NCBI GenBank assembly: GCA_003135135.1
Contig: PLDK01000048.1
Span: 1 to 46,741 of the forward strand
Length of the DNA: 46,741 bases
Direction: 5' to 3'
Source of the DNA: Deltaproteobacteria bacterium
GTDB lineage: Bacteria; Desulfobacterota; Binatia; Binatales; Binataceae
The translations under genes were made by a program, and so were the position numbers. This document shows, piece by piece, positions 29,819-38,467 of the stretch (within the stretch, counting starts at the first letter, position 1; the number at the start of each line of letters is the position of its first letter). The notes below the pieces were generated by a model. That model ran no database searches. It saw only the letters and a list, made by a program, of their open reading frames with translations, and was not told the origin of the DNA.

Positions 29819-30535
29819 ATGATCCTTGCCGCATTCTTCGACGCCGCAGGCACGCTGTTCGAGCCGCGCGAGCCTGTCGGACGCACTTACGCCCGCCTCG
29901 CGCGGCAATTCGGCCTCGACGCCTCCGAGGACACCGTCGTCGCCGGTTTTCGCCGCGCTTTCGGTGCGGCGCCCGGTCTGGCCTTCGGACCCGGGCACGC
30001 GCCCGACGAGCTTCGACGCCTGGAGCGGGAATGGTGGCGGCGCCGCGTGGGCGAAACGTTCGCGCCGATAGGCACATGGTCCGGCTTCGACGCTTACTTC
30101 GACGCGCTGTTTGCCCATTTCGCCGATCCCGATAGCTGGATTGCGGATCTTGAAGCGGCGCCGATGCTGCAACGTCTAAAGAACGATGGACTCAAACTGG
30201 GCGTGATCTCAAACTTCGATTACCGCTTGTATCGGATTCTCGACGGCCTCGACCTGACCCGTTACTTCGATTCGATCACGATTTCCTCCGAAGCCGGCTA
30301 TGCCAAGCCGCGGCGCGAGGTTTACGAGACCGCCCTTTCACGCGCCGGCGCGCCGCCGCATGAGGCGATGCATATCGGCGACTCGGAGCATCTCGATTTC
30401 GCGCCGGCGGCGGCCATCGGGATGGCTGCGGTCCTGATCGATCGCGGCAATCAGCAGGCCGCGCCATCGATCGCGGCCCGCACTGCCCGAATTTGTTCGC
30501 TTGCCAGCGTCCCACAGGTTGCGCAAGTATTCTGA
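29819..30535 (+). CDS. HAD-like protein of the REG-2/HDHD3 type
   Basis: A 238-residue HAD subfamily IA protein. Motif I reads FFDAAGTLFEPREPVG: the nucleophile Asp8 is present, but the second Asp of DxD, the general acid, is Ala10. The wording matches the REG-2/HDHD3 subgroup. Motif II (VISNFD), Lys in GYAKP and motif IV (IGDSEHLDF) are present. Without the second Asp, efficient phosphatase action is doubtful; dehalogenase-like or non-hydrolytic roles are possible. No signal peptide. ATG 29819 directly follows the repeat block. The next gene (TPR protein) starts 79 bp further on. Confidence 0.84.
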   Translation: MILAAFFDAAGTLFEPREPVGRTYARLARQFGLDASEDTVVAGFRRAFGAAPGLAFGPGHAPDELRRLEREWWRRRVGETFAPIGTWSGFDAYFDALFAHFADPDSWIADLEAAPMLQRLKNDGLKLGVISNFDYRLYRILDGLDLTRYFDSITISSEAGYAKPRREVYETALSRAGAPPHEAMHIGDSEHLDFAPAAAIGMAAVLIDRGNQQAAPSIAARTARICSLASVPQVAQVF

Positions 30536-30613
30536 CTCGCTTGACGTTGTCGCTGCGTTATTCTTATCTAAGGCCACAATTTTCCGGGGAACAGTATTTT
30601 GGGGATTACAAAA

Positions 30614-33007
30614 ATGAACCGTGTGCTCTTTTCGCATCGCCTGATGGTGATGCTAACCGCATTTTTTACGCTCGCCTTCACCGCCGCCGTCGCCTCCGCG
30701 CAGAGTGCCGGAGACCTCGCGAGCGAGCTTTCGAGCCTCTCGGGCCAGATGTCGTCCGCCGAGGCCAACGCATCGACTGCCGACCAGGTGATAGCCAAGC
30801 TCGACAACGCCGAGGGAACCTTTGCCAAAGTCACTTCGAGCGGCAAGGTCGACAAGGGCGCGCTGATACCGCTCTACCATCAGCTCGACTCGATGCTCGA
30901 TCGGATGCAGACGGTCTATTCGAAGAAGAAAGATGATTGTATCGCGCAGATCGACAACGGCGGGCAATGCGACTACGACCAACCCGAACAGTTGGCATTG
31001 AAGGCCGCATATCCGCTTTCCTGGCTGCGGTTCACGGCTGCGACCACTCTGTTCGACGATAACGCCGAGCAATCGAAGAAACTGCTCAACGAGGCGATCG
31101 ACGGCTTCACCGCCAGCACGCTGGCGATGCCCGATCCCAACCTGATACGCGAAAATACGCTCGGCCGCGCCTACTGCGAACGCGAGTTGGGCAAGTTCGA
31201 TCATGCCGAATACGACCACGCGATCGCCGACTTCAAGAAAATAATGGATGACGGCACCGGCACGCAGCAATACACCGCGGCGCGCGAGGGACTCTCCACG
31301 ACTTACGCCAAGATGGGTGAAGCGGGGAAGGCTGCGGAGATGCTCCCGGTTGGTGGTGGCGGGAAAGCCGGATCCGGCGAGCTCATGCTTCAGTTGCAGA
31401 CCCTGTTCAGCGCCGAACGGGCCACCAGCGACCCGGCCAAGAAGGCCGCCTATCACAAGCAGATCATCGACGCGATGAAGTCCAAGGAGAACGACAAGGA
31501 AGGATGGGCGATCGATGTAGCGGCGGCGTCCAAGTTTCCAAACAACGCAGTCGAGGAATTCGGCAACTCGAGCGATCCGTTCGAGAAATGGCTGCTCGCC
31601 GCCGTCCTGCTCTCGCGCAAGGATGAGGCCAACGCGGCCAAGTACTATGCCGAGGCGGGCGCCAGCGGAAAATATCCCAAGGCCTACAAGTTCGCCATCG
31701 ACATCTATCTGCACGAGAAGCGCTACGACCAGGTCGAGGCGATGCTGAGCAAGATCGCGTCGGGCGGCGGCGGCGACGCGCAATGGGCCGAGTACGTGAG
31801 ATTCAGCCTCGCGCATAGCCGATGGGAGCAGGGCGGTTCGAAGGATAAGGCGCTCGAAGATCAGTGGGTGAAGGCCGCGCAGGACTACGTGCAGAAATAT
31901 CCCAATGGCGAGCACATTGCCGAAATGCGCGTGCAGCTCGCCGGTCTCCTGCAGCAGCAGAATAAATTCGTCGAGGCCGCCGAGTTGTACTCCCAGGTCA
32001 AGGGCGACCCCGAATTCACGTTCACCGCCAAGTTCAAGGCCGCCGAGTGCTACTACGCGGAGCTCCAGGGCGCCAGCGCCAAGGATAACAAGGGGCCCAA
32101 GATCGATACCGAGTCGGTCAGAAAGCTGGCGCTCGAAAACCTCAACGAGGCAATCAAGATGGGTCCCGAGGCGGAGCGTACCGCCTCCGGAACGGGCAAG
32201 AAAACGGTTCATGAGATTCGCGGCGAAGCGATCTACATGCTTGCTTCGATCCTGGAAGAAGACCCGGAAAAAGTTGACTATGCGCAGGTCGCCACGCTGC
32301 TTAACGGCTACGAATCGCAATACCCGAGCATGAACGCGAAGTTCCAGGATGTGGCCGAATGGCGCATCACGGCGCTCGATCATCTCGGCAAGTACGACGA
32401 TGTCAACACCGATGTCGCCGCAATCGTCGAACGCAGCAAGGGCAACATCGCCAAGGGCGATTTCATCAAGGAACTCGGAATCGACTTCTGGAAGGCGGCG
32501 CAGGAAGCCAAGGCCAATAACAATCAGACGGCATATAAGAAAAACGCGATGCTGACCGCGACCGCGTACAAATTTTTCGCGGACATGGTGGCATCGGGCA
32601 AAATCCCGGTCAAAAATCTGACCGGTACGCTGTCTATTTACGGCCAGGCGCTACAAGCTACCGACCATGAGCAAGAGGCGGAAAAGGTTTATCAGGAGGT
32701 TGTGAAGGCCGACCCGGCATCGCCCGATGCCAACGCCGGACTTGCCCGTATCGCGCAAGCCAAGAAGGACTGGAAGGACGCGGTGACGCTGTGGACTACC
32801 GTCGAGAGCACGGCGGCCGAGTCCGACATCCTGTGGTACGAGGCGAAATACAACATCGCTGTGATCTACAACGAGCAAGGCAATACCCAGGGTGCATGCA
32901 GCAAGCTGGCGCAGACGCGCGCCGAACATCCCACCCTGGGCTCGCCCGAGATGAAGACTTCGTGGGACGCGCTGCAGCGCAAGATATGCCTGGATAACCG
33001 GAAGTAG
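30614..33007 (+). CDS. periplasmic TPR-repeat protein
   Basis: A 797-residue exported protein. The signal peptide MNRVLFSHRLMVMLTAFFTL ends near ASAQ. The remainder is nearly all helix, with many TPR-like pairs (YSQVKGDPEFTFTAKFKAAE; YQEVVKADPASPDANAGLA), consistent with a protein-binding superhelix in the periplasm. Lys, Ala, Asp and Glu are abundant. No catalytic motif or transmembrane segment after the signal is seen. GGGGA about 10 nt before ATG 30614 supports that start; a TTG at 30599 is in frame. It precedes the epimerase and FmdB genes by 7 and 420 bp, so a shared transcript is likely. The partner is unknown. Confidence 0.82.
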   Translation: MNRVLFSHRLMVMLTAFFTLAFTAAVASAQSAGDLASELSSLSGQMSSAEANASTADQVIAKLDNAEGTFAKVTSSGKVDKGALIPLYHQLDSMLDRMQTVYSKKKDDCIAQIDNGGQCDYDQPEQLALKAAYPLSWLRFTAATTLFDDNAEQSKKLLNEAIDGFTASTLAMPDPNLIRENTLGRAYCERELGKFDHAEYDHAIADFKKIMDDGTGTQQYTAAREGLSTTYAKMGEAGKAAEMLPVGGGGKAGSGELMLQLQTLFSAERATSDPAKKAAYHKQIIDAMKSKENDKEGWAIDVAAASKFPNNAVEEFGNSSDPFEKWLLAAVLLSRKDEANAAKYYAEAGASGKYPKAYKFAIDIYLHEKRYDQVEAMLSKIASGGGGDAQWAEYVRFSLAHSRWEQGGSKDKALEDQWVKAAQDYVQKYPNGEHIAEMRVQLAGLLQQQNKFVEAAELYSQVKGDPEFTFTAKFKAAECYYAELQGASAKDNKGPKIDTESVRKLALENLNEAIKMGPEAERTASGTGKKTVHEIRGEAIYMLASILEEDPEKVDYAQVATLLNGYESQYPSMNAKFQDVAEWRITALDHLGKYDDVNTDVAAIVERSKGNIAKGDFIKELGIDFWKAAQEAKANNNQTAYKKNAMLTATAYKFFADMVASGKIPVKNLTGTLSIYGQALQATDHEQEAEKVYQEVVKADPASPDANAGLARIAQAKKDWKDAVTLWTTVESTAAESDILWYEAKYNIAVIYNEQGNTQGACSKLAQTRAEHPTLGSPEMKTSWDALQRKICLDNRK

Positions 33008-33014
33008 CGCGGCG

Positions 33015-33419
33015 ATGCTCAGAAAGATTCATCACGTCGGCGTCGTCGTGCCGAGTCTCGACGCCGGCTTGAGATTCTGGCGCGACACGCTCGGCCTGCA
33101 TTTCACCAGGAGCGCCACGATTGAAGAGCAGGGCGTCCGGGCCGCGTTGCTCAAAGCCGGCGAGAGCGAGATCGAACTGCTCGAACCGCTCGACGCCGAC
33201 AATGCCGTGGGCAAGTTCCTCGCGCGCCACGGCGGCGGCTTGCATCACGTATGCTTCGAGACCGACGACGTCGCCCGTGAGCTCGAAGCCGCGCGCGGCA
33301 AAGGAATCCAGCTAATCGATCAGAAGCCGCGCCGCGGCCTGGCGGGAATGATCTGCTTCCTGCATCCCAAGGCCACCCGCGGCGTGCTGGTTGAATACGC
33401 CCAGCCACCCGGCGAGTAG
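33015..33419 (+). CDS. mce: methylmalonyl-CoA epimerase
   Basis: A 134-residue single-domain VOC protein with the epimerase signature: KIHHVGVVV (metal His7), LKAGESEIELLEPL, GGGLHHVCFE (His78) and VLVEYAQ at the end (Glu127), matching the His/His/Glu metal ligands of the family. It would interconvert R- and S-methylmalonyl-CoA in propionate metabolism. The mutase is not in the window, so a related epimerase substrate is possible. It starts 7 nt after the TPR stop and ends 8 nt before the FmdB ATG, so the three genes form an operon. Confidence 0.88.
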   Translation: MLRKIHHVGVVVPSLDAGLRFWRDTLGLHFTRSATIEEQGVRAALLKAGESEIELLEPLDADNAVGKFLARHGGGLHHVCFETDDVARELEAARGKGIQLIDQKPRRGLAGMICFLHPKATRGVLVEYAQPPGE

Positions 33420-33427
33420 AGAAAGAG

Positions 33428-33682
33428 ATGCCCATTTACGAATACCGATGCTCGAAGTGCGACCACTCGTTCGAGGCGCTGGTGCGCCCCGGTGACGGCG
33501 ACGCGCAGTGCCCGCTCTGTCACGGCTCGAAGCTGAAGCGCGAGATGTCAACCTTCGCGGCGCGCGGCAGCAATGGCGACGGCGCCGCCGCGGCCGCGTA
33601 TGCAATGGCCAATTCCGGCGCGGCGAACGGCGGTGGATGCGGTGGCGGCGGATGCGGCGGGGGTGGATGCGGCTGCCACTAG
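33428..33682 (+). CDS. FmdB-family zinc-ribbon protein with Gly/Cys tail
   Basis: An 84-residue protein starting MPIYEYRCSKCDHSFEAL, the FmdB zinc-ribbon signature, with Cys8, Cys11, Cys28 and Cys31 (CPLC) as zinc ligands. These small proteins are widespread and often called putative regulators; their role is not established. From residue 45 a Gly/Ala stretch runs into an unusual tail, GGGCGGGGCGGGGCGCH, with four evenly spaced Cys and a final His, which looks like an added metal-binding segment. It is third in the TPR-mce-fmdB operon. Its stop is 18 bp from the convergent amidohydrolase gene. Confidence 0.88.
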   Translation: MPIYEYRCSKCDHSFEALVRPGDGDAQCPLCHGSKLKREMSTFAARGSNGDGAAAAAYAMANSGAANGGGCGGGGCGGGGCGCH

Positions 33683-33699
33683 CGCCGCGCTCGCTCGTT

Positions 33700-34866
33700 T
33701 CAGCTCTCTTTGCGCGCTTCGAATTCCTTTTTTGCCGACGCCAGCAATTCGGGCTGTGCGAGCAAATCGTACGCGGTCATCGCCATCGCCTTCGCCACCC
33801 GAATCATCGCATCGTAGCCGCGCTCTGAGTCGGCGTGCGCGACGAACGCGTCTTCGTGGCAATTGCCCTCGCCGTGGCGCGAGATCGCGAACGACGGATG
33901 AATCGCCGGCATCACATGACTGACGTCGCCCATGTCGGTGCTGCCGGTGGGCGTGCCTGCCGGGGCTTCGACAGATTTTGCGCCGAGCGCCTCGCTATGC
34001 GCGGCGTAACGATGCGCCATGCTGAGATTGTTGATCATATTTTTGTAACCGCCTTCGACAACGTGCTCGACGCGCGTTCCGGTCGCCATCGCAGCGCCCT
34101 CGGCGCATCTGATCACCCGCGCGCCGATTTCATTGGCGTAGCGGCTGGTCCTGGCGCGCGCCAAAAACAGGCACTCGGTGCGCTCCGGGATGATATTAAC
34201 CGCGCGGCCGCCGTCGGTGATGATGCCGTGGATGCGCGAGCCGTCGCGCAGGTGCAGCCGCATCGCATCGACGCTCTGAAAGGTCTGGATCACCGCGGCC
34301 AATGCGCTCGAGCCGTCCCATGGCGCCATCGCCGCGTGCGCGCCGCGACCATGAAAAGTCAGCTTGAGATGGAGCGTGGCGAGCGCGGGCATCGTGCAGA
34401 ATTCGGCGTCGGTGGGATGCGCCATCATGGCCGCATCGACGCCCCGCAACGCGCCGTTATTGATCAGGATTATTTTTCCGCCGCCGCCTTCCTCGGCCGG
34501 GGTGCCGAGAAAAACGCCTCGCCCCGGTAGTTGGCTCGCGATGCTCTTCAAACCCGCGACGGCGCTGAGCGCGGCGCCGGCGATCAGGTTGTGGCCGCAT
34601 GAATGACCATTGGGCAACGCGTCGTATTCGGCGAGGATTGCGACCGCGGGACCGCTGGCGCCGAACTCGGCGCGAAACGCGGTCTTGAGTCCGCCGGCTT
34701 CGCGCTCGATGTCGAGACCCAATTCGGTGGCGGCTTTGGTCAGCAGGCCGGCGGCGAAATGCTCCTGGAACTTGAGCTCGGGATGCTCGTGGATTTCGTG
34801 GCTGAGCGCGACCGCTTGGTCGCGGTAGGTATCGATCGCGCGACAGATTTCAGCGTGAGCGTCCAT
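33700..34866 (-). CDS. M20-family amidohydrolase/peptidase
   Basis: A 388-residue metal-dependent hydrolase of the M20D type (AbgB/IAA-amidohydrolase-like). Motifs: LAEYDALPNGHSCGHN (metal ligands and start of the catalytic domain), GTPAEEGGGGK (catalytic Glu), the dimerisation domain with FHGRGAHAAMAPWDG, and the late His in GEGNCHEDAF. It probably cleaves an N-acyl amino acid or amide. ATG 34866 has AGGAG 7 nt upstream; the longer frame from 34947 is unlikely. It is convergent with fmdB and lies 86 bp downstream of the LLM gene on the same strand. The substrate is unknown. Confidence 0.9.
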   Translation of the reverse strand: MDAHAEICRAIDTYRDQAVALSHEIHEHPELKFQEHFAAGLLTKAATELGLDIEREAGGLKTAFRAEFGASGPAVAILAEYDALPNGHSCGHNLIAGAALSAVAGLKSIASQLPGRGVFLGTPAEEGGGGKIILINNGALRGVDAAMMAHPTDAEFCTMPALATLHLKLTFHGRGAHAAMAPWDGSSALAAVIQTFQSVDAMRLHLRDGSRIHGIITDGGRAVNIIPERTECLFLARARTSRYANEIGARVIRCAEGAAMATGTRVEHVVEGGYKNMINNLSMAHRYAAHSEALGAKSVEAPAGTPTGSTDMGDVSHVMPAIHPSFAISRHGEGNCHEDAFVAHADSERGYDAMIRVAKAMAMTAYDLLAQPELLASAKKEFEARKES

Positions 34867-34952
34867 CGGTGTGCTCCTGTCGGTGCGGGTAGCATTGTGA
34901 GTAGCACCGAGCGCGCAGATTATCCAAACTCCGCCGCCGCGCGGCAAATCGA

Positions 34953-36173
34953 CTACGGGCGGACGCGGGTCAGCGGTTGTGTCAGCATTTCGGGGACCGG
35001 CTCGCCCTTCTCGACTTTGTGCTGCGCGTAGTCCTGCATCGCGGTTACGATTCCCGCCACCGTCTTGCCGAACATCAGGTCGCGATTCTCGCGCGCCCAG
35101 TCATTCGAGTATTTGATCTGATGCGCGACCGGACCCTGGAACTGCGGCGCGACGTAGCGCGCGAACAGCTCGTACGAGCGGAGCGTCTTTTCGCGCGTGG
35201 TCCATTCGTGCGCGAGTCCCAGGATGCCGCCGAAGCCGCCGGTTGCCTGCTGCAGTTCCTTGATCTTCGCGATCGCATCGTCGGGTGTTCCAACGATCGC
35301 GCCGCCGCGCCCAATCATCCGATCGATCGTCATCTCCTCGGCCGGCTGATTCGGATATTCCTCGAACTGGAGACGCGCACCGAGCGTGTCGATAAAGTAG
35401 TCGCGAATCCACGAGTTGGCGCCGTCGCGAATATCGTCCATCGCATCCTGTCGCGTCTCGGCGAGGTGGATCGGGAAAACCATCCGCCAATTCTTGCGGT
35501 CAACGGTCTTGCCATTTTCAGCCGCCGACTCTTCCGCCATCGCCCAGCGCTTCATCAGATCGTCCAGACCGCGCGGCGCGTACGAGGCGACCGACAGTAC
35601 GCCGCAGCCGAGCTGTCCCGCCGCCACCATCCCCGACGGCGATACCGTGCTCGCGACGAAGATCGGCATGTGCGGCTGCTGAAACGGCTTCACCTGCAGG
35701 TGCGCATCGACGAGCTTGAAGTACGAGCCGTCGATCGAAATCTTGCCCTCTTCAGTGAACAGGCGAAGGATTGCGCTGACGCCCTCGACCATCCGCTTGC
35801 GCTGAGTTGTCGAGTCGATGCCGAGCATGTGCGCGTCGGCGGCCAGCGCGCCCGGACCGCATCCCAGCATCACGCGGCCATGGGTCAGATGATCGAGCAG
35901 GGCGAAGCGATTGGCGACGTTGAAGGGGTGATGATACGGGATGCTGACGACGCCGGAGCCGAGCATGATCCGCCGGGTGCGCGTCGCGGCGACCGCCATG
36001 AAGATTTCGGGCGACGGGATTATTTCCCAGCCCGACGAATGATGCTCGCCGATAAACGCCTCTTCGTAGCCGAGCGCGTCGAGCCACTCGATCAGCTGCA
36101 TGTCGCGTTCGAAGCAGAGCGTCGGGTTTTCGCCGACGCGGTGGAACGGGGCGATGAAAATTCCGAACTTCAT
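34953..36173 (-). CDS. LLM-class flavin-dependent oxidoreductase
   Basis: A 406-residue TIM-barrel flavin or F420 enzyme of the bacterial luciferase superfamily. It opens MKFGIFIAPFHRVGENP, then DALGYEEAFIGEHHSSGWE, the usual GxGxxxxxYHHPFNVANRFALLDHLTHGR helix, and GxDP-type sugar-phosphate contacts in the second half. The substrate is not predictable: alkanal, nitrilotriacetate, F420-linked alcohols and coenzyme-bound acids are known in the class. AAGGAGGA lies right at the start, so the second of two consecutive ATGs (36173) has the better spacing. It is divergent from the VWA gene and upstream of the amidohydrolase on the same strand. Confidence 0.88.
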   Translation of the reverse strand: MKFGIFIAPFHRVGENPTLCFERDMQLIEWLDALGYEEAFIGEHHSSGWEIIPSPEIFMAVAATRTRRIMLGSGVVSIPYHHPFNVANRFALLDHLTHGRVMLGCGPGALAADAHMLGIDSTTQRKRMVEGVSAILRLFTEEGKISIDGSYFKLVDAHLQVKPFQQPHMPIFVASTVSPSGMVAAGQLGCGVLSVASYAPRGLDDLMKRWAMAEESAAENGKTVDRKNWRMVFPIHLAETRQDAMDDIRDGANSWIRDYFIDTLGARLQFEEYPNQPAEEMTIDRMIGRGGAIVGTPDDAIAKIKELQQATGGFGGILGLAHEWTTREKTLRSYELFARYVAPQFQGPVAHQIKYSNDWARENRDLMFGKTVAGIVTAMQDYAQHKVEKGEPVPEMLTQPLTRVRP

Positions 36174-36440
36174 CATTCCTCCTTGGTCGGGCAGGGTCTA
36201 AGCGGGCCGCCCTGGCCCACGGCAGACTTGTCAGGTTACGACGAAATCAGAAGGCGAAATAGGGCTGGTACCGGCTGGATTGCGCGGCCGCCTTGAAACT
36301 TTGCCTGCGCGAATTCGTCCAAGATGTGGAAGCATCGGGAATGCAAGAGCCCGGAAAAACTGACCGGCTTGCCCGACGCAGGAGCAAGTAGGATCATTAC
36401 ATATGAACGCGCGCCGCTTCGGCGGAGCGCTGGCATCGCG
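36174..36440. promoter_or_regulatory. divergent promoter region between LLM and VWA genes
   Basis: This 267-bp gap must hold two promoters. A 13-codon open frame (36403-36444, MNARRFGGALASR) with AGGAT upstream ends in an ATGA overlap with the VWA start. No repeat module and no clear promoter boxes were seen. Confidence 0.35.
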
Positions 36441-37634
36441 ATGACAACGACAACAATTCCGGGTATGGAACGCAGCTTGATTTCCGCGGTTACGGCCGCG
36501 GTGATTGGGCTGGCGATCGTGATTGGCACAGCCGTGCCCACCGCGGCGCAGCAGGGGTCGTCGATTCCTGCGCCGATGGTGATGCCCGGCGGTCAGGGCA
36601 AGGAAACCTCGACGCTCGAGTTGCCGTCGATGCCGGCGAAACAGGGCGGCGACTCGCTCAACATCCCGCCGCAGGTTCCGCAAGCCGGCCAGGAGCTGGT
36701 GCTGCCGATGCGCGAGTTGCGCCAGCAGCCGGGTTACGAACAGGTCACGGTGACAGTGACTGAACCGAGCGGCACCTACATCACCGGGCTGCAAAAGGAT
36801 GATTTCAAGCTCTACATGGACGGGCAGCAGCGCCCGATAGAATTCTTTCGTCAGGACCTGAACACTCCCGTCTCGGTCGGCATCCTGGTGGACACTTCGG
36901 GCAGCATGGTGCCCAAAATTCCGCAGGCGCGCGCCGCGATCTCACAGTTTTTGAACAATCTCAATGACAAGGACGACGTGTTTTTGTTCGCGTTTTCCAG
37001 CCACCCGTTCCTGCTCCAGCCGTTCACGACCAATCACGATCTTGTGATGCGCCGGCTTGCATTGCTGCACGCCTACGGGCAGACCGCTTTGTTCGACGCG
37101 ATCATGCAGGGGCTGCAGATGGTGCAACGAGGCCGCTACGACAAAAAAGCGCTGCTCGTCGTCACCGACGGAATGGACAACACCAGCGCCTCGACGGTCA
37201 ATGACGTCGTCGCCCAGGCGCGGCGAATGGGCGTGCTCGTGTACTCGATCGGAATCGGCGATCCCAACGGGTCCGGTTCCGGACTTGGCATCTCGATCGG
37301 ACCACTCGCGTTTGGCGGCGGCGGCGAGGACGAACGCGTTGACTCCGAGACCCTGCACACTCTTTCGACCGAGACCGGCGCCAAGACCTACATCATCCGC
37401 CAGGCCGGGGACGGAGAGGCTCTGCGCCGCGCGTGCGAGAACATCAGTCTCGAGTTGCGTGAGCAATACACGATAGGATTTCTCGCGCCCGATCCCACCG
37501 CGGGCGGATACCGCAGCCTGAGAGTGGACGTTCCCGGCAAATCAGGAGCGGACGTTCGCGTCCGCAAGGGAATCGAAGTCGGCGGGCGCTCGGCGCCGAC
37601 CGGCCTCGATCCGTCGGCCGCCGGCGGACCCTGA
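36441..37634 (+). CDS. exported VWA-domain protein (VWFA-related family)
   Basis: A 397-residue protein with an N-terminal signal (SLISAVTAAVIGLAIVIG to TAAQ), a Pro/Gly linker and a beta-rich segment with VTVTEPSGTYITGLQKDDF, as in the VWFA-related family common in Acidobacteria. A von Willebrand A domain follows with a complete MIDAS: DTSGS at 151-155, a Thr in GQTALFD and Asp in VTDGMDN. It would bind a metal-dependent ligand in the periplasm or at the surface. ATG 36441 has only a distant GGAG. A 13-codon frame starting at 36403 ends with TGA overlapping that ATG (ATGA), so translation may be coupled to a leader. Confidence 0.86.
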   Translation: MTTTTIPGMERSLISAVTAAVIGLAIVIGTAVPTAAQQGSSIPAPMVMPGGQGKETSTLELPSMPAKQGGDSLNIPPQVPQAGQELVLPMRELRQQPGYEQVTVTVTEPSGTYITGLQKDDFKLYMDGQQRPIEFFRQDLNTPVSVGILVDTSGSMVPKIPQARAAISQFLNNLNDKDDVFLFAFSSHPFLLQPFTTNHDLVMRRLALLHAYGQTALFDAIMQGLQMVQRGRYDKKALLVVTDGMDNTSASTVNDVVAQARRMGVLVYSIGIGDPNGSGSGLGISIGPLAFGGGGEDERVDSETLHTLSTETGAKTYIIRQAGDGEALRRACENISLELREQYTIGFLAPDPTAGGYRSLRVDVPGKSGADVRVRKGIEVGGRSAPTGLDPSAAGGP

Positions 37635-37651
37635 TCGATCCAGGCCGCCGC

Positions 37652-38302
37652 TCAGCGCGACTCGCGCTTATTCGATACAAATGGCGCGACAAATGCGCGA
37701 TTCGGATCCGGCAACAGGTTAAGAAATTTCACTTCGGCGAAGTCGCCGATCAGCTGAAAACCCGAGAAGGCCGCGTTGTCCACGCGGATCCGCCGGAAGT
37801 GCGCGAGTTCCAGTCGCATGAAGTGGCACAAAACGGTGCGGATGATGTCGCCGTGCGAGACGAACAGGATCCGCCGGCCGCTGTTCGCTCCGACCGCACG
37901 GCGCACTGCCTCGACGCCTCGCGATTGCACCTGCGCGATCGTCTCGCCCCCGGGAGTCGGCGCGTCCAGCGGATGCTCGCGATAGTTCAGGTAATCGGCA
38001 TCGTCGACCAAATCGTCGTACACCATTCCTTCCCATCGCCCGTATTGGACTTCGGACAGTTGTGGCTCCTCGGTAACCGGGATGCCGCCGACGCCGGCAG
38101 CGATTATCTCCGCCGACTGCCGCGCACGCGCCAGCGGACTCGTGACGATCAGCTCGGGCTTTATCAGGCGGGCGAAGGGAATCGAGGCTTGCACCTGCGC
38201 GCGTCCGCGCTCATCGAGTTCGATTGGATTTCGGCCCATCACGCGGCCTTCGCGGTTCCATGCGGTCTCGCCATGGCGCATCAAAAGCGCGATTCCTCTC
38301 AT
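37652..38302 (-). CDS. histidine phosphatase (PGAM/CobC-like)
   Basis: A 216-residue branch-1 histidine phosphatase. LLMRHGETAWNREGR carries the nucleophile His near residue 9, TSPLARARQSA follows, QLSEVQYGRWEGM includes the acid, and FVSHGDIIRTVL has the second His. The family includes phosphoglycerate mutase-like and alpha-ribazole phosphatase proteins; the exact substrate is open. ATG 38302 is chosen because the fold starts immediately after it; ATG 38353 with GAGG 8 nt upstream is an alternative giving 17 extra residues. Convergent with the VWA gene (17-bp gap). It is downstream of rhodanese-MoeB (165 bp) on the same strand. Confidence 0.88.
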   Translation of the reverse strand: MRGIALLMRHGETAWNREGRVMGRNPIELDERGRAQVQASIPFARLIKPELIVTSPLARARQSAEIIAAGVGGIPVTEEPQLSEVQYGRWEGMVYDDLVDDADYLNYREHPLDAPTPGGETIAQVQSRGVEAVRRAVGANSGRRILFVSHGDIIRTVLCHFMRLELAHFRRIRVDNAAFSGFQLIGDFAEVKFLNLLPDPNRAFVAPFVSNKRESR

Positions 38303-38467
38303 CCCGGCCGCACCCTTCAGTTTATCCGCCACGTAAAACGGTCCCAGCGCCATCGAAATCGCCTCGCAGATGAAATGCGCCCCCCCAAAAAAGGCGGCGG
38401 GACCTCGTCCATGAGCGCCCGCCGCAATCAAACCAGATTTTCGACTTTGCTGACAGCCGCGTGATCG

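Noticed and set aside
30653-32383. 576-codon open frame antisense to the TPR gene
   Set aside because: It is a shadow of the TPR protein; composition is unlike a real protein and no ribosome site or domain is seen.
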